DNA from: Epithemia pelagica
Taxonomy: Eukaryota > Bacillariophyta > Bacillariophyceae > Surirellales > Surirellaceae
Assembly (NCBI GenBank): GCA_946965045.2
Contig: OX337228.1
Span: forward strand, 4,774,001-4,838,000
Direction: 5' to 3'
DNA length: 64,000 nucleotides
How positions within the stretch are numbered: position 1 is the first letter of the stretch; every line of letters begins with the position of its first letter. The notes beneath the pieces were generated by a model that was not told where the DNA came from, did no database searches, and saw only the letters and a program-made list of their open reading frames with translations. The position numbers and the translations under genes were made by a program. Shown piece by piece: positions 21,101-30,858 of the stretch.

Positions 21101-21456
21101 TGATCCAACGCTACAATGGCTCTTGACTCGGTAAAGATGGCAGTGGCATCATAAACTCCCGGTACACCCTTTAACGCATTTGCAACAGTGGTACCACAAT
21201 TCTTTTGACACATCATTCCTGTTACTTTCAAATGAACTGCAGGACGGGCATCGAACCCTATCGATTCCACAACGTCGATTGCAGTTTGGTAGTCATCCTG
21301 CATGGATGACGTTCGGACCCACGCCGTTTTGCTCGCAAAGTCTGCCTTCGCTTCCATGACCCCCTTCATATTTCTCGAAAGAGCGTTTTCCACGGTGGAA
21401 CCGCAATTCCGTTGGCACATCATCCCATCGACTGATAAATGGATCGTTCGAATCAT
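18160..21456 (-). CDS. Copper-transporting P1B-type ATPase
   Basis: Pumps Cu(I) out of the cytosol, usually into the trans-Golgi or plastid. The 1,098-residue protein starts at ATG 21456 (the frame extends upstream only through a GTG). Three heavy-metal-associated domains come first: two with the spaced motif GMMCQ(R/K)NCG (~residues 14 and 85) and one with the normal GMSCAVC (~202). The transport core has the actuator loop ESAFSGEPFPV, the CPC metal site in VACPCALGLATPT (~636), the phosphorylated aspartate in FDKTGTLT (~678), SEHPLA, and the hinge MVADGVND. Two near-identical 22-residue units lie in tandem in the loop before the actuator domain. No intron is needed. No plastid presequence is seen. 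Confidence 0.94.
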   Translation of the reverse strand: MIRTIHLSVDGMMCQRNCGSTVENALSRNMKGVMEAKADFASKTAWVRTSSMQDDYQTAIDVVESIGFDARPAVHLKVTGMMCQKNCGTTVANALKGVPGVYDATAIFTESRAIVALDQGRNVGEMLPQLIEAVENVGFDVSVIPDIQSFLEENEGLSSQSSSLNDPPSDSLSASLLDEMNVMGIDETKIDKTVVLSIGGMSCAVCTGRVESCLRETPGVVDATVILSTQRALVELTPGAHRDKTAIACCESVQKAGYTGQIVEQTNDLRKDAQQLEEARQEEESYWLGLLVFSSSLTIPVVILSTGLVQIAPSLVPSGNMWINFILSSIVQTVVGKRYYIAAWKGWTKGRVLGMDFLVVLGTTASYVYSIILFIAELWTGKLTETKPSFMAGAMLLTFVTLGKYLESYARGKTADAVHKLMELQPTCASRVIGFAGDEASDKDLDIAALKSRVIGFAGDEESGKRLDISALTTEEVLISDIQPGDYVRVLPGGSIPADGVLVAISSKSSGGSEVQEAYIDESAFSGEPFPVAKKIGDIVHGSTVNHFSVLVVRVTASGSDTFLSKIVRLVEEAQRHKAPIQAYADRLASVFVPAVVGVAIITFVAWMLFGDSLTISGRIATSLMSSIAVIVVACPCALGLATPTAVMVGTGVGATQGILIKGGQVLEFLHSVDTVIFDKTGTLTCGKAELSDRIEYLARDDPLKMNLPSSIPKDKVALWLAACAEAQSEHPLAQAIVKAAREAWLNGNEEGDLTGAKEGVHVDDFCVQPGRGVECSVSKPGWGRRIIRVGNSDWSKEPMEEDAVDADCTGDIEADSLRQQGKVAIYLSVQDEGAPKRRVIGVFGIVDPMKPEAPSTVAALQKHGIDVWMCTGDDLVTALAVARSIGIPDYNVCAGVQPEGKADLVTRLQKATGSVVPAHSKATSNRNIRGNVAMVADGVNDSIALARADIGIAIGAGTEIALEAADVVLVRSNLHDVVVAFHLSSVVYRRIVLNFALALCYNVISVPFAAGLFYPLTDFHLPPALAGFMMACSSVSVVTSSLLIRRYQRPTVRPDGSLEVREGWLERLSHGMGLYPLTNALNSGRGYVVPPGSGEVV
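20035..20166 (-). repeat. 66-bp tandem duplication inside the copper ATPase gene
   Basis: Two adjacent 66-bp copies (20101-20166 and 20035-20100) encode 22-residue units that both begin RVIGFAGDE and end near LDI(A/S)AL. The copies have diverged at several positions, so this is not a recent artefact. It lies in the cytosolic segment ahead of the actuator domain. Confidence 0.85.
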
Positions 21457-22059
21457 TTTGAAGTATTCTTCCACACACTCGCCACGTAAATGGCCTCAAT
21501 GAGAATGCACATACACTAGGTAGGTCGATCTGTTATTTTGTTTTCCTCCAACCCAGTGACTTTCTTTATGAAACTTCTTTCAAGTTGCTAAATGGATGTA
21601 CGCAATGGCTTGGAATAACAAATCGAATGAGTTCTCAAATGCTCAGGCAAAGCAACGTCGCGAACACCTTTCGTGAGTGAGAGGCTGTCATCTCGTCATG
21701 CAGACTGCACACCGGACAGCAACCCAAGCAGGTTTTCCTGTTTCCTGTTGGTTACTTTTTTGTTCTTCGAAGCTCAATCAAGAAGCTTTTCCGCGATTAA
21801 ATCTTCCGACACAAAAAAAATCGAGTAGCTATCATGACTACCTATGGATATACTAGAGGAGAAGGCAGTAAATCTTCGAGCTAATAATTGATATGCACGA
21901 CTGTTGCCACAGCCAGAACTCTTGAAAAGAATACTCCCAAATGTGCTACCAACATTGCCTCCGCAACATTTGTCGAAAGATACTGTTCATGAAATGCACG
22001 AGTATGTGGAAGCACTTCTCTTCCGATAAACGCTGTCCCCTCGCAACGAGCGAGTCTTT
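21457..22059. promoter_or_regulatory. Intergenic region: ATPase promoter and SKP1 3' end
   Basis: About 600 bp. It should carry the promoter of the copper ATPase gene and the 3' untranslated region of SKP1. I see no RNA gene, no conserved ORF and no clear copper-response element. Confidence 0.4.
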
Positions 22060-22712
22060 CTAAGCTTCCTCGCACCACTTGTTTTCCTCTCGTACCTGCG
22101 CTTCTTCTTCAGGCGAGAAATCGTTGGTAATGTTGAATGTAGCTCGAATGTCTTCTGGAGACTTGCCCTTAATCATGCTCGCAGTAGTAGCGCATGTCAA
22201 ATCCAGTAGCGGCTTGATATCCATGTAATTGGCGGCCAAAATCAATTCAAACAACAGAACTTGCTCCAGGTTGACAAAATCGGCATACCATTTTTGAACA
22301 ACATCGCCCATAATTTGAGATTTCAGCGGCTTTTCAATTTCCGTCATGGGTTCTTCCAAAAAATGTTGGCAAAATTCAATGACCTTCCCGAGCACTTCAG
22401 ATTTGACATTCGGGAGGGGAATTTCCATACTTCCACCGTCCTCATCCGCGTCCTCTGTTGGATAAAAAGGCGAGGAGAAGAGTTAATAAAAGCACCAGGC
22501 TCATGAACAACGAATCTGAAATTACCTACCATCCATCATGCTCTTCACCAGTTCCGACATTTTTGCAACTTTGAGGGGAACTGAGAAGGTCTTGCCATCT
22601 TTGCTGATCTATACAAGGAACATGATCTGAGAAATTAGATTCCAACTCCGCATGATACCATAGGGATATTCATACTCACCAAGTTTACGGTGGTCTCTTC
22701 GACAGCGTCCAT
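22060..22712 (-). CDS. SKP1: SKP1, adaptor of SCF ubiquitin ligases
   Basis: SKP1 links cullin-1 to F-box proteins. Three exons, 22680-22712, 22530-22608 and 22060-22454, are separated by introns of 71 and 75 bp (GTGAGT...TAG and GTAGGT...CAG), giving 168 residues, a normal SKP1 length. The joined N-terminus reads MDAVEETTVNL then ISKDGKTFSVP. The C-terminal F-box-binding helices show NYMDIKPLLDLTC, KGKSPEDIRATFNI and the family ending EENKWCEEA. Assignment is firm. It is divergent from the acyltransferase gene, with 295 bp between the start codons. Confidence 0.95.
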
Positions 22713-23007
22713 TGTAGATATCTTTTCTCTTGTTGTGTTTGGGCAGTATTTCGATGGCGAGGAATGTCATCTTTGCGCTGCTGTTCCGCGGGGCAAAACT
22801 TGCCCCGCAAACGTGGGAACCAACGCAGTCAGTCCCGGTCGGTCAGCTGGCACCTACGACGGGACTCGAGACTGGAGAATCAAATTGATGAGGGTGACGT
22901 CACTCAACAATGCGTTTGTTTCCGCACCATTTTCAGATACCCGTTATATTGTCTACCGAAAACTGTTCTTTCATTGCCAACTGTCAACGTCTCGACAACA
23001 AACAATA

Positions 23008-25536
23008 ATGAAATGTGATGGACATGGCAGACACATCCGTATGTCGTTGCCTATTCCTGAACAAGGAGTCACGCGGTACAGGGCGTTGGTTTTGATGCGA
23101 TGCCTAATCTTTCTGTTTGTCCTGGCATCCCTATGGACGGATGCATTGACCGACGATCAACAGCGTATAGACGATGCAGTTGCAGCTGCAGATGTGGAAA
23201 CATGTATTGATTCTGTCAGAGATGAAGTTGATGACTCCCTCTTTGAACCATTTCAGGCAGACCACGATAGTGAAGGTAATGAGCTCCTGCATCCCCCAAT
23301 CTCAACAATCGAAGAAGAGATTGTATCCGCTATGGAGCTTGGTGACTCTGGAAAATACCGAGAGGACATTGAGGAAGAGAATCAAGGCCAGACCTCCAGC
23401 TCGGAATATGTGGTCGATCAGCACTGGGGATCAGATCCTGAAGTTCTGAAAATGAGAGATGCTCTACGACGCCCGGAAGCAAATCGTCCTCCAATTTTCC
23501 TCGTTCCCGGTTTGGCTGCATCACGTTTGGTAGCATGGCGACACAAGGAATGTCGACACAAACCATTGATGTCTGACATCAGGGTACAGGATTATGTATG
23601 GTTAAACTTGAATATTATCATGCAGATGGGAACTATTGACGACCGATGTTTCGTTGAATGCATTAAACTCGGACTAAATCAATCGGATTCTGTTGACGGA
23701 GGAGGTTGCAAACTTCGTTCTGACGAAGGCCTTGATGCGATTAGTAGCCTGTCTGTCGGTGGACTCCAGTCTCAGCTTCTCATTGGACGAACTAATACTG
23801 TGTATTCTTGGTTGATTCAATGGCTCTCTGACAACCTTGGATATGACGTGGGCAGTATCATTGGTTTCCCATATGATTGGCGTTTATCACCTGACAAAAT
23901 GGAGGAACGCGACGGCTTCTTCACTTTTATGCGGCGTCGTATCGAGACTGCTGTTGAGACCAATGGCGAACCAGGTATATTGGTTGCGCATTCCATGGGG
24001 AACATGATTTTTCGGTACTTTCTTTCCTGGCTAAAGGTGGAACTTGCAGCTGAGGCCTATTCGGAACTCCTAGATGAAGGTTCATCCCAACGCGAGAACA
24101 AGTACGCCAACAGACGGCGACCTCATAGGTCCAGGTTAGTGAAGGAGATGCAACACGAAAATGCTAATGCTACACTCGTGGAGACAGCTAAACGAAACGG
24201 CGAAAAGAGGTGGCATGAATGGATTGAATCTCATATCTGGACGTACGCGGGCCTATCAGCCCCTCATATTGGTGCTGTTAACCCGCTTCGTGCAGCTATA
24301 AGTGGAGAGACGATGGGTTTGCCTGTCGCAGAGGATACCATCAGAGAAATCGAAATCACTTTTGGATCCACGCTTACTGTTAACCCTCTCAGCTCACAAG
24401 TGGCCTTCTGTGACGAACATGACTTTCGGGTTTGGGATGAAGAACCTGAACGAGGAGAAAGTAATAGGCGTCTTGATTGCCTGGATGATCTTGCTTTAAT
24501 GATTCAAAATCACAGCAACGAGACACACGATCCATGGCGAGGCTTTGAGGCACTGAAATCTTTACTTCTCCATAGAATGGATTGGGACACGGACTTTCCA
24601 ATGATTACTGTCATTCAAGAAGACTGTGATTCTGAGGCTGGTTCCTTTTGTTTGAAGAGGGCGGAAGAAATTGGCCCCAAAGATGTTCAGAATGGTCTTG
24701 TTTTTAGGTACTTCAGCCAACTTTGGAAAGAAGATGGCGACCCTTTGTATGTGAAATATGAACAACTGCGTGATTCTTTCTGGAGTGGTCATGTCCCTAA
24801 CTTGTTGACGGAAACATGGGAGCGACCGCCAATTAAGCATGTCCTTATGGCTTACGGTACTGATCATCCTACAGAAGTGGGTTACACGTATCTAAAAAGA
24901 CAAGACAGCCGAGAAAATATGTGCAAGAAATCAGATATTCCCAATCTTCAGACAGTTCTTACAGAAACCAAGGGTGGACAGATTTTAGAAGAAAGATTGG
25001 ACGCACCCAAAGGTCTTTTCTCACCCAAAAAGCCAAAACAAAGCCCACTGATGCAGGGAAGTCTCAAACACAGTGGAGACGGAAGTGTTCCTTATCTTTC
25101 TCTTTCATTCGCCCATTTGTGGCTTTTGTACGGCTACCGAATGCAAATGCGTTCCGGAAGAGTCCCGTTTCCACAAAATCCACTCAACACCATTCAAGAG
25201 AGCTATCGTCCGAAGGGTGGTATGGAATGGAAAAACGGCATTCCAGAGTCACTTGATATTGCTGAAGATAATGAGAAAGATTCAATCGACACCAGTGATA
25301 CTGGAACGCTACATCCTCATGGAACGAAATACAAGCCATTGATGCACCGCTTCCATTCATCATATACTCTGGATTCAGCTCCAGATGTCAAATACACAAC
25401 GACAGTCATCGAAGCGTCTGGTGTCGAGCATAAAGAGACAACAAGGAATTATGACATTCTCGCCGCTGTTTTCACTGACGTATTAAAGGCAATGCACAGC
25501 GATTTCGATGTACCCTCTTCCGACATGGAGGGATGA
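23008..25536 (+). CDS. PDAT/LCAT-type acyltransferase (phospholipid:diacylglycerol acyltransferase-like)
   Basis: Family members move an acyl chain from a phospholipid to a sterol or diacylglycerol; PDAT makes triacylglycerol. The frame is open from 22690, but that would overlap SKP1 exon 1, so ATG 23008 is preferred (842 residues; ATG 23041 also possible). A single hydrophobic anchor (CLIFLFVLASLW) lies at ~residues 32-45. Catalytic features: PIFLVPGLAASRL (~163), FPYDWRLSP, nucleophile serine in VAHSMGN (~327), the Asp block HSGDGSVPYLSL (~687) and a C-terminal His in GVEHKETTRNYDIL (~805). An acidic stretch follows the anchor. Whether it acts on DAG or on another acceptor cannot be told. 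Confidence 0.85.
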   Translation: MKCDGHGRHIRMSLPIPEQGVTRYRALVLMRCLIFLFVLASLWTDALTDDQQRIDDAVAAADVETCIDSVRDEVDDSLFEPFQADHDSEGNELLHPPISTIEEEIVSAMELGDSGKYREDIEEENQGQTSSSEYVVDQHWGSDPEVLKMRDALRRPEANRPPIFLVPGLAASRLVAWRHKECRHKPLMSDIRVQDYVWLNLNIIMQMGTIDDRCFVECIKLGLNQSDSVDGGGCKLRSDEGLDAISSLSVGGLQSQLLIGRTNTVYSWLIQWLSDNLGYDVGSIIGFPYDWRLSPDKMEERDGFFTFMRRRIETAVETNGEPGILVAHSMGNMIFRYFLSWLKVELAAEAYSELLDEGSSQRENKYANRRRPHRSRLVKEMQHENANATLVETAKRNGEKRWHEWIESHIWTYAGLSAPHIGAVNPLRAAISGETMGLPVAEDTIREIEITFGSTLTVNPLSSQVAFCDEHDFRVWDEEPERGESNRRLDCLDDLALMIQNHSNETHDPWRGFEALKSLLLHRMDWDTDFPMITVIQEDCDSEAGSFCLKRAEEIGPKDVQNGLVFRYFSQLWKEDGDPLYVKYEQLRDSFWSGHVPNLLTETWERPPIKHVLMAYGTDHPTEVGYTYLKRQDSRENMCKKSDIPNLQTVLTETKGGQILEERLDAPKGLFSPKKPKQSPLMQGSLKHSGDGSVPYLSLSFAHLWLLYGYRMQMRSGRVPFPQNPLNTIQESYRPKGGMEWKNGIPESLDIAEDNEKDSIDTSDTGTLHPHGTKYKPLMHRFHSSYTLDSAPDVKYTTTVIEASGVEHKETTRNYDILAAVFTDVLKAMHSDFDVPSSDMEG

Positions 25537-25852
25537 ATGGACGTTGCGGAACCTGTTCATGTACGAAAGCATGATCCTTCGACGGGTTTGCAGTGGTTGT
25601 GTTTTGAACGATAGAGTCATCATTTCGACCGACCTACCTTTCTCACAAGCTCTTGCAAATGGGCTAGAGAACAACAGGTTGTTGCGCCTGAAAGTTGCCA
25701 ACATGGAATTGGGCGGGTTATCCCTACGAGTGCTGTTTAAATAAGAACTGATTTTATGTCCTTTTATTGGCCTTTCGTGCGTGTTTCATGCAATCATCTT
25801 TCATAGATTGACTCATTTGCATTCTAAACAGCTATTTATCTCCACAGCAGGT
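25537..25852. other. Intergenic region between convergent genes
   Basis: 316 bp between two stops. It probably holds both 3' untranslated regions and polyadenylation sites. Nothing else seen. Confidence 0.4.
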
Positions 25853-26908
25853 TCATTTCATTTCCTCCATAAAGGCAAGGAAATTGTAGAGCCACTTTGC
25901 CTCTTCGGCATCTTCCAATGCTACGCACTGGATTTCAAGGTCAGCATAAGCCTTTTTGAGTTTCATTTTTTCTGGTACAATTTCAGACATTTTCTCCATC
26001 ATGGCTTTTCGCAATTTTGGAAGGATTTCCTTTAAGAAAGCGTCCTGTGCCCCTGGAAGGTCCAGGAATTCCAGACCCTCTTTGATGCACGCATAGTGCT
26101 TTGCCGCGTCGTCCCCTTGAACCTTCTTGAGCAGGTCTAGAATTTCACATCCTTTCATATCAACTTCTAGAACAAAAACAGGTCCTTGTTGGAACCGTTT
26201 GCTGATTGACATCTCCACGCCAATTTCTTCCGTCACCAGAGGTATGCATTCGACGACAGCTTTCTCGGCACGGCTGACCATGGTTTTGCTCGCCATGAAA
26301 CGTGACGCGCGTTTGGAGATATTACTCGATGATTTGCTGATGGAGCTACCAATTGAACTCATAAATCCGCGCCCATCCTTGGTTTTCGTACCACCACTGT
26401 CTGTGCGAAGTTTGGGAGATCTGACCCTTCCAAACGCAAAGTCCATCAACGCCTTGCTTTCCACCAGAAGCTTTACTTTGGGGTCGTCATGGGTTCTGGG
26501 TGCACCGACAGCAACAATATCGCCACCATTAGAGGTTTCTGGGGTACTAGGCGACTTTTCTGACTCTTCCTCTGAAGTCAAGTGAGCAGAGGTTTCGTCA
26601 GAAGATGGTTGGACGGAAGCATTCGTCGTTTCGTCTTTGCCGCCATCTCTGGAAGTACTTGGACCTATTGCCTCTTCTGAATCGGTTCGTAATGAAGCGC
26701 CACTGTTTTCCGTGTTATTGGTGTTGATCACAACAACATTGAGGTAGAATGAATAACCTCCCACCTTCGGAGAACCATTCATGTTGCTTACTCCTAGTTG
26801 TTTGTTGGACAACGAACAGGAGGAATAAATCTTGGCGCGAAATACTCCTAGGCAATCAAACAAAAAAGCGAGTTCACAAGAGCTATGCACGACTACCACA
26901 TCTACCAT
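25853..26908 (-). CDS. Unknown cytosolic or nuclear protein
   Basis: The frame encodes up to 351 residues from ATG 26908; a later ATG at 26782 (309 residues) may be the true start, since the first 42 residues look unlike a protein N-terminus. The N-terminal half is Ser/Thr/Glu-rich and probably disordered. The C-terminal ~170 residues look folded: a Ser/Lys-rich segment (SSIGSSISKSSSNISKRASRF), then a helical region with IPLVTEEIGVEMSISKRFQQGPVFVLEVDM and the ending LYNFLAFMEEMK. No family was recognised. It is divergent from PEX12, with 184 bp between the starts if 26908 is used. Confidence 0.55.
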   Translation of the reverse strand: MVDVVVVHSSCELAFLFDCLGVFRAKIYSSCSLSNKQLGVSNMNGSPKVGGYSFYLNVVVINTNNTENSGASLRTDSEEAIGPSTSRDGGKDETTNASVQPSSDETSAHLTSEEESEKSPSTPETSNGGDIVAVGAPRTHDDPKVKLLVESKALMDFAFGRVRSPKLRTDSGGTKTKDGRGFMSSIGSSISKSSSNISKRASRFMASKTMVSRAEKAVVECIPLVTEEIGVEMSISKRFQQGPVFVLEVDMKGCEILDLLKKVQGDDAAKHYACIKEGLEFLDLPGAQDAFLKEILPKLRKAMMEKMSEIVPEKMKLKKAYADLEIQCVALEDAEEAKWLYNFLAFMEEMK

Positions 26909-27092
26909 CTCTTTTTTGTTGGAGACACAAAGGCGACTCGCACGAGGAATCGAGAGCGGATAACCTTAATCTTAATAGCTTGAGATTTTTTTAATTTTCC
27001 ATTTTTTTTATCATGTTGAAGGGACGACTTCTCTGATTGCGATATGCTAAATGGTGGGAGTTTATGTTTGTTCTGACCAGATCGGTTAAAAT

Positions 27093-28439
27093 ATGTCGGA
27101 GGTAGGGGCTACGCCAACCTCTGTTGGTGCCCTATTGGCTGAAGAATGGACGATTGATCCATTTTCGGCCCTTCTCTCCTTTCTTGAAATGATATGGATC
27201 GAAGAAGTTGACAAGTCCATGTATCAGACCGCTCGAATCGGATTGGACCAGCTTCAAGAAGCAGCTGGTCGTCGAATATCGCAACCAGAAAATGACATTG
27301 ATTTCAATCCTCAAATGGATCTTGGTGGCAGCGCCTGTTCTCGTGTTACAAGAACCTGGTATCAAATTCAAAGTGTCTTGGGCAAATACCAACGACAATT
27401 TGCCATTTCGATCAAGAGTCTTCTTGGACAATACAAAACTGAAATTCTAGCGCTTATAATTTATGCCTTAGAACGCGAAAGCATTCTTCGAACCAATGCA
27501 ACAATAGCAGAGGCGATGTATGGTGGTCATCGAGTGGAAGCTGTACTTTCAAACGTTGCGAACGGCAACGATAAAACGAAGGTATCTAAGTCTAAGGCTC
27601 GCGCGGTCCAGTTGAGGCCACTCAGGGCGGCATCGGTTACACGACTCGCACTTCTGAAGGCGTTTGTGCCCTATTTACGACGGAAACTGGATACTGCGTT
27701 GGGCGATTCACACCGGCAACGTCCGAACGATTATGGACAACCGAATACTACAAGGCTCCGAAAAGTCTGCTTGTTCCTTTATCCCTACTTACGAGCAACA
27801 GCTCAAGGCCTCAACTTGCTTTGCCAGTGGAGATTTCTTTCTGGACAATCCTTTCATTTCGACTTGATTTCAGCCTTTCTAGGACAGGTGGTTCGTAGAG
27901 TGACCTTGCAGGATCACGACTCCAACGGTACCTCCGGAACGGTGACTTATCCATCTGTTGGAGAGAAATCAAGCGCACCGGACAAGGTTCCAAGCACAAA
28001 TGACGACAAAGCCAAAGCTGGTTCTTCAAATACTTTGATGAAATCAACCTTTGTACAAAAATTCATTGTCTCTGGGACAGTGGTGGCGATTCTATTGAGT
28101 TGGACGGCATGGGTAAAAGCTGAACGCAAACGACTTTTGAATGAAGAACAGATAAAGTTTGCGTCTCATCTAGGTCGTATCCCTCCGCCGCCGCCACCTC
28201 CTCCAACACCATTGGAGTACATGGCGTCTACCAGCCAGTCTGATGAATGCCCTCTTTGTCGTCAAAGCCCTCGTCAGGCACCAACTGCAACCAACTCTGG
28301 ATACGTTTTTTGTTGGAGCTGCATTCAACGGCATGTCGGAAAAAGTCAAACATGTCCAATCACAGGAAAAGCATGCACTGAAAGTCAACTTGTTAGACTG
28401 TTCGAGCCGCGTTTGATGGATGGATCTCGCGAATCTTGA
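27093..28439 (+). CDS. PEX12: Peroxin-12, RING-type peroxisomal ubiquitin ligase subunit
   Basis: PEX12 works with PEX2 and PEX10 in the peroxisomal membrane, ubiquitinating the import receptor PEX5 for recycling. The 448-residue, intron-free protein has the Pex2/Pex12 N-terminal region with ALERESILRTNATIAEAMYG (~residues 126-146), membrane segments including one near residue 325, a Pro-rich linker (PPPPPPPTP) and a C-terminal RING. The RING pattern CPLC...GYVFCWSCIQRH...CPITG lacks some zinc ligands, as is normal for PEX12, which binds one zinc. The start ATG 27093 is the first in frame. Confidence 0.88.
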   Translation: MSEVGATPTSVGALLAEEWTIDPFSALLSFLEMIWIEEVDKSMYQTARIGLDQLQEAAGRRISQPENDIDFNPQMDLGGSACSRVTRTWYQIQSVLGKYQRQFAISIKSLLGQYKTEILALIIYALERESILRTNATIAEAMYGGHRVEAVLSNVANGNDKTKVSKSKARAVQLRPLRAASVTRLALLKAFVPYLRRKLDTALGDSHRQRPNDYGQPNTTRLRKVCLFLYPYLRATAQGLNLLCQWRFLSGQSFHFDLISAFLGQVVRRVTLQDHDSNGTSGTVTYPSVGEKSSAPDKVPSTNDDKAKAGSSNTLMKSTFVQKFIVSGTVVAILLSWTAWVKAERKRLLNEEQIKFASHLGRIPPPPPPPPTPLEYMASTSQSDECPLCRQSPRQAPTATNSGYVFCWSCIQRHVGKSQTCPITGKACTESQLVRLFEPRLMDGSRES

Positions 28440-28623
28440 AGTACCAGGGAACTGTGAAAAACAACCGAGCATCGTCTTATTGGAGGTTACACTCGCCGAG
28501 GCGAATCTCGTTTTGGACCTGCAACAATATATACACGATTACGCTCAAGACCTACCTAGCACTTCTTCAAGCCTCCGGTCCAAATTCAAGTCGCGCTTCA
28601 CTTCTAGACATTGGCGTTATGTT

Positions 28624-30858
28624 CTATATTGCTTTGTCCACGGCACGCTCGTTTGACGGCTCGGTAGACTTTTCTGCTGTCGCAACAAGCTGATCAATCA
28701 CTGCAAACTGACGAGGCCATCTAACGTTGTACAAGAATTGCCTTAGATCGAACCGATTGTCATCAGGTGAGTAACCTTCGGCATGATAAGATGGCGTAAT
28801 AGTGCACATCTTATGTCGATTCACAGAATAGTAGAAGAAGAATCGCTTCACTTTTTCTCCTACTTGGCGTGGTGACAAGGTGTTCCAAACGACGCAAAGT
28901 TTGCGAAACATGGAAACGGGTCCGCAACGAGACAGTTTTCGCAATGTACCAAACATCCCCAACTCTGCATATGTCATTCCCATCTCTTCTTCATCCAGTT
29001 GCGAATGTTCAGCATTGGTGTTCGACGCCCCTTCATTTGATGCTGTGGAGTCTACAATGGGTCGTAGTTCCGCTGTTGGCGGTGCTCCTGCAATCTCCGC
29101 GAGCACATCCCATTTGTACTGAAGTGCCGCCCACAGAAGCATCTTCTTCAAATCTCCCTTGGATATGGCACCAATTGGGTTTAGATCAGCTGACGAACAA
29201 TCGTATTTAGTCATGTAGCCTCGCAAGCCTTCGTCCACATTCGCACTACCAAGAACAAGTAAGAATCCCTTTCGCCCTCGTACCCAAGGTAACAGCTGGG
29301 CAAAAAGATACGCTGTTATCATACGAAGTCGTGCCTGAATGTTTTGAAGTGCCAGGTCCTCAGATTGCGTTCCCCCGTGGACAGAGAATTTTGGCGTTTT
29401 GCCAAAAGTTGTCGCAAATACTTGAAGAACAGCACTAACCATGACATCGATCTTGATTGATAAGTGATATGACCCAACTGATTCACCGAGTCGTCTGGCT
29501 CTTGATGTGGTAACATCTGAGGAGTTCGCTGTTCCCATAAAAGTTGTATGAAGAACACAGTTTGCCATTTCCTGAGGCGACGAAGGCACCCATGGATGGT
29601 CCTTTTGGCAGATTTTTCGACAATCCTTAGCAACCTGTCCTCCAGGATTCGATCGAGCTGCCTCGGTGACCATGCAGCACATGGCACCCACGATTGCAGC
29701 CACTGAAGATGAATCTGCGCCTCCAGAGAGAGGAAGAAAGAAACCAGCCGCGCCTGAGCGACGCAGATAATCCCAAAGCCAGCACGCAGGTCCTAGACAG
29801 CACTCTTGTTCCGGCGAATGGACATTAGGTGATCGAATCGGGGTAGTGAATGTGAGCAAGGGTTCGTCTTTGCAAATCCGGCAATCAGGAGGAGCAAGGA
29901 CAAAGGGTTTTGTCCCAAAGTCTTTTGCGGCTGACGCTGATTGTATACCAAATGAAGGGATAGATGCACGGTAGGACCTAATATCATCGAGGTCCACGGT
30001 GGCAGTAACCACTTCGACATCTGCAAGACTGAATTGTTGGGCCTGGGCCAAAATCTGTCCATTGCAAACAATCAGTGCGCCTCCATCATAATACAGACGA
30101 CCACCGTCGCACCCTCGTTGATTGGCATACAAGTAAACACCTCCACATTTACGGGTTGCGGATTGGATCAGTTCAAGGCGTTGATTCAGTTTTCGAAGTT
30201 CGTGGTGGCTGCCGGATCCATTCCCAATAATTTCCACTCCCTGAAGAGCCATATCGATGTGCGTTGCTTGCGGAGTCCACAATTCTTCACAAGATTCACA
30301 CCCAATGCGGACGTCATCTGCCATTTGAAGAGGGTGCGTCCCGAACGGCGCACTGCGTTGTTGGAATTTCTCGTAGAACACTGCAGGTAAGACAATGTCC
30401 TCAAGCTCACCAATTTGACCATTGTCGTTTCGGCTTGCTTGGAAAGCCGTGAAGTAGCGAGATTCACGATAATTTCCATTGTCCGCTAGCGCAGTTTTGG
30501 GTCGAATTAGAAGAATTTTCCGGTTAACGACAAGAATTCGGCAATTGTATCGCGCTCCTCGAAACAAGACAGGCATTCCAAAATCACAGAGTAACCCATC
30601 ATCTGTGGCACCAAGTTCCATAAGTTTGGCGAGACTCTCCCAACAGTGGTCAAGCGTATCGCTTTCCAAGAAGTGGTCTTCGCACCCATATCCAGAAATC
30701 TCAAGCTCGGGTCCCAGTCTGTAAGAGGCACCATGCTCTTTGGCTTGGTGGCAACTCTCCAAGATTCGTTCTAGGTTGCCATCAAAATCTAGGGCCCACT
30801 GATTCAGATTGCATGTGGCCAATGTCACCAGCTTTCCCTTGCTAATCTGTCCTATCAT
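28624..30858 (-). CDS. NADSYN1: Glutamine-dependent NAD+ synthetase
   Basis: Converts nicotinic acid adenine dinucleotide to NAD+, taking ammonia from glutamine in its own nitrilase domain. The 744-residue protein has the usual eukaryotic two-domain length. The N-terminal glutaminase carries the triad: Glu in GPELEISGYG, Lys in RPKTALADNGNYRE and Cys in IGCESCEELWTP. The C-terminal synthetase has the P-loop LSGGADSSS and a family-typical end (WPRQFAVIDQLVATAEKS). It starts at ATG 30858 with no intron needed. The retrotransposon 5' LTR starts 146 bp upstream of this start codon and so may affect its promoter. Confidence 0.94.
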   Translation of the reverse strand: MIGQISKGKLVTLATCNLNQWALDFDGNLERILESCHQAKEHGASYRLGPELEISGYGCEDHFLESDTLDHCWESLAKLMELGATDDGLLCDFGMPVLFRGARYNCRILVVNRKILLIRPKTALADNGNYRESRYFTAFQASRNDNGQIGELEDIVLPAVFYEKFQQRSAPFGTHPLQMADDVRIGCESCEELWTPQATHIDMALQGVEIIGNGSGSHHELRKLNQRLELIQSATRKCGGVYLYANQRGCDGGRLYYDGGALIVCNGQILAQAQQFSLADVEVVTATVDLDDIRSYRASIPSFGIQSASAAKDFGTKPFVLAPPDCRICKDEPLLTFTTPIRSPNVHSPEQECCLGPACWLWDYLRRSGAAGFFLPLSGGADSSSVAAIVGAMCCMVTEAARSNPGGQVAKDCRKICQKDHPWVPSSPQEMANCVLHTTFMGTANSSDVTTSRARRLGESVGSYHLSIKIDVMVSAVLQVFATTFGKTPKFSVHGGTQSEDLALQNIQARLRMITAYLFAQLLPWVRGRKGFLLVLGSANVDEGLRGYMTKYDCSSADLNPIGAISKGDLKKMLLWAALQYKWDVLAEIAGAPPTAELRPIVDSTASNEGASNTNAEHSQLDEEEMGMTYAELGMFGTLRKLSRCGPVSMFRKLCVVWNTLSPRQVGEKVKRFFFYYSVNRHKMCTITPSYHAEGYSPDDNRFDLRQFLYNVRWPRQFAVIDQLVATAEKSTEPSNERAVDKAI

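Noticed and set aside
22690-23007. N-terminal extension of the PDAT-like protein
   Set aside because: It starts at a non-ATG codon inside SKP1 exon 1 on the other strand and lacks conserved content. ATG 23008 just precedes the membrane anchor.
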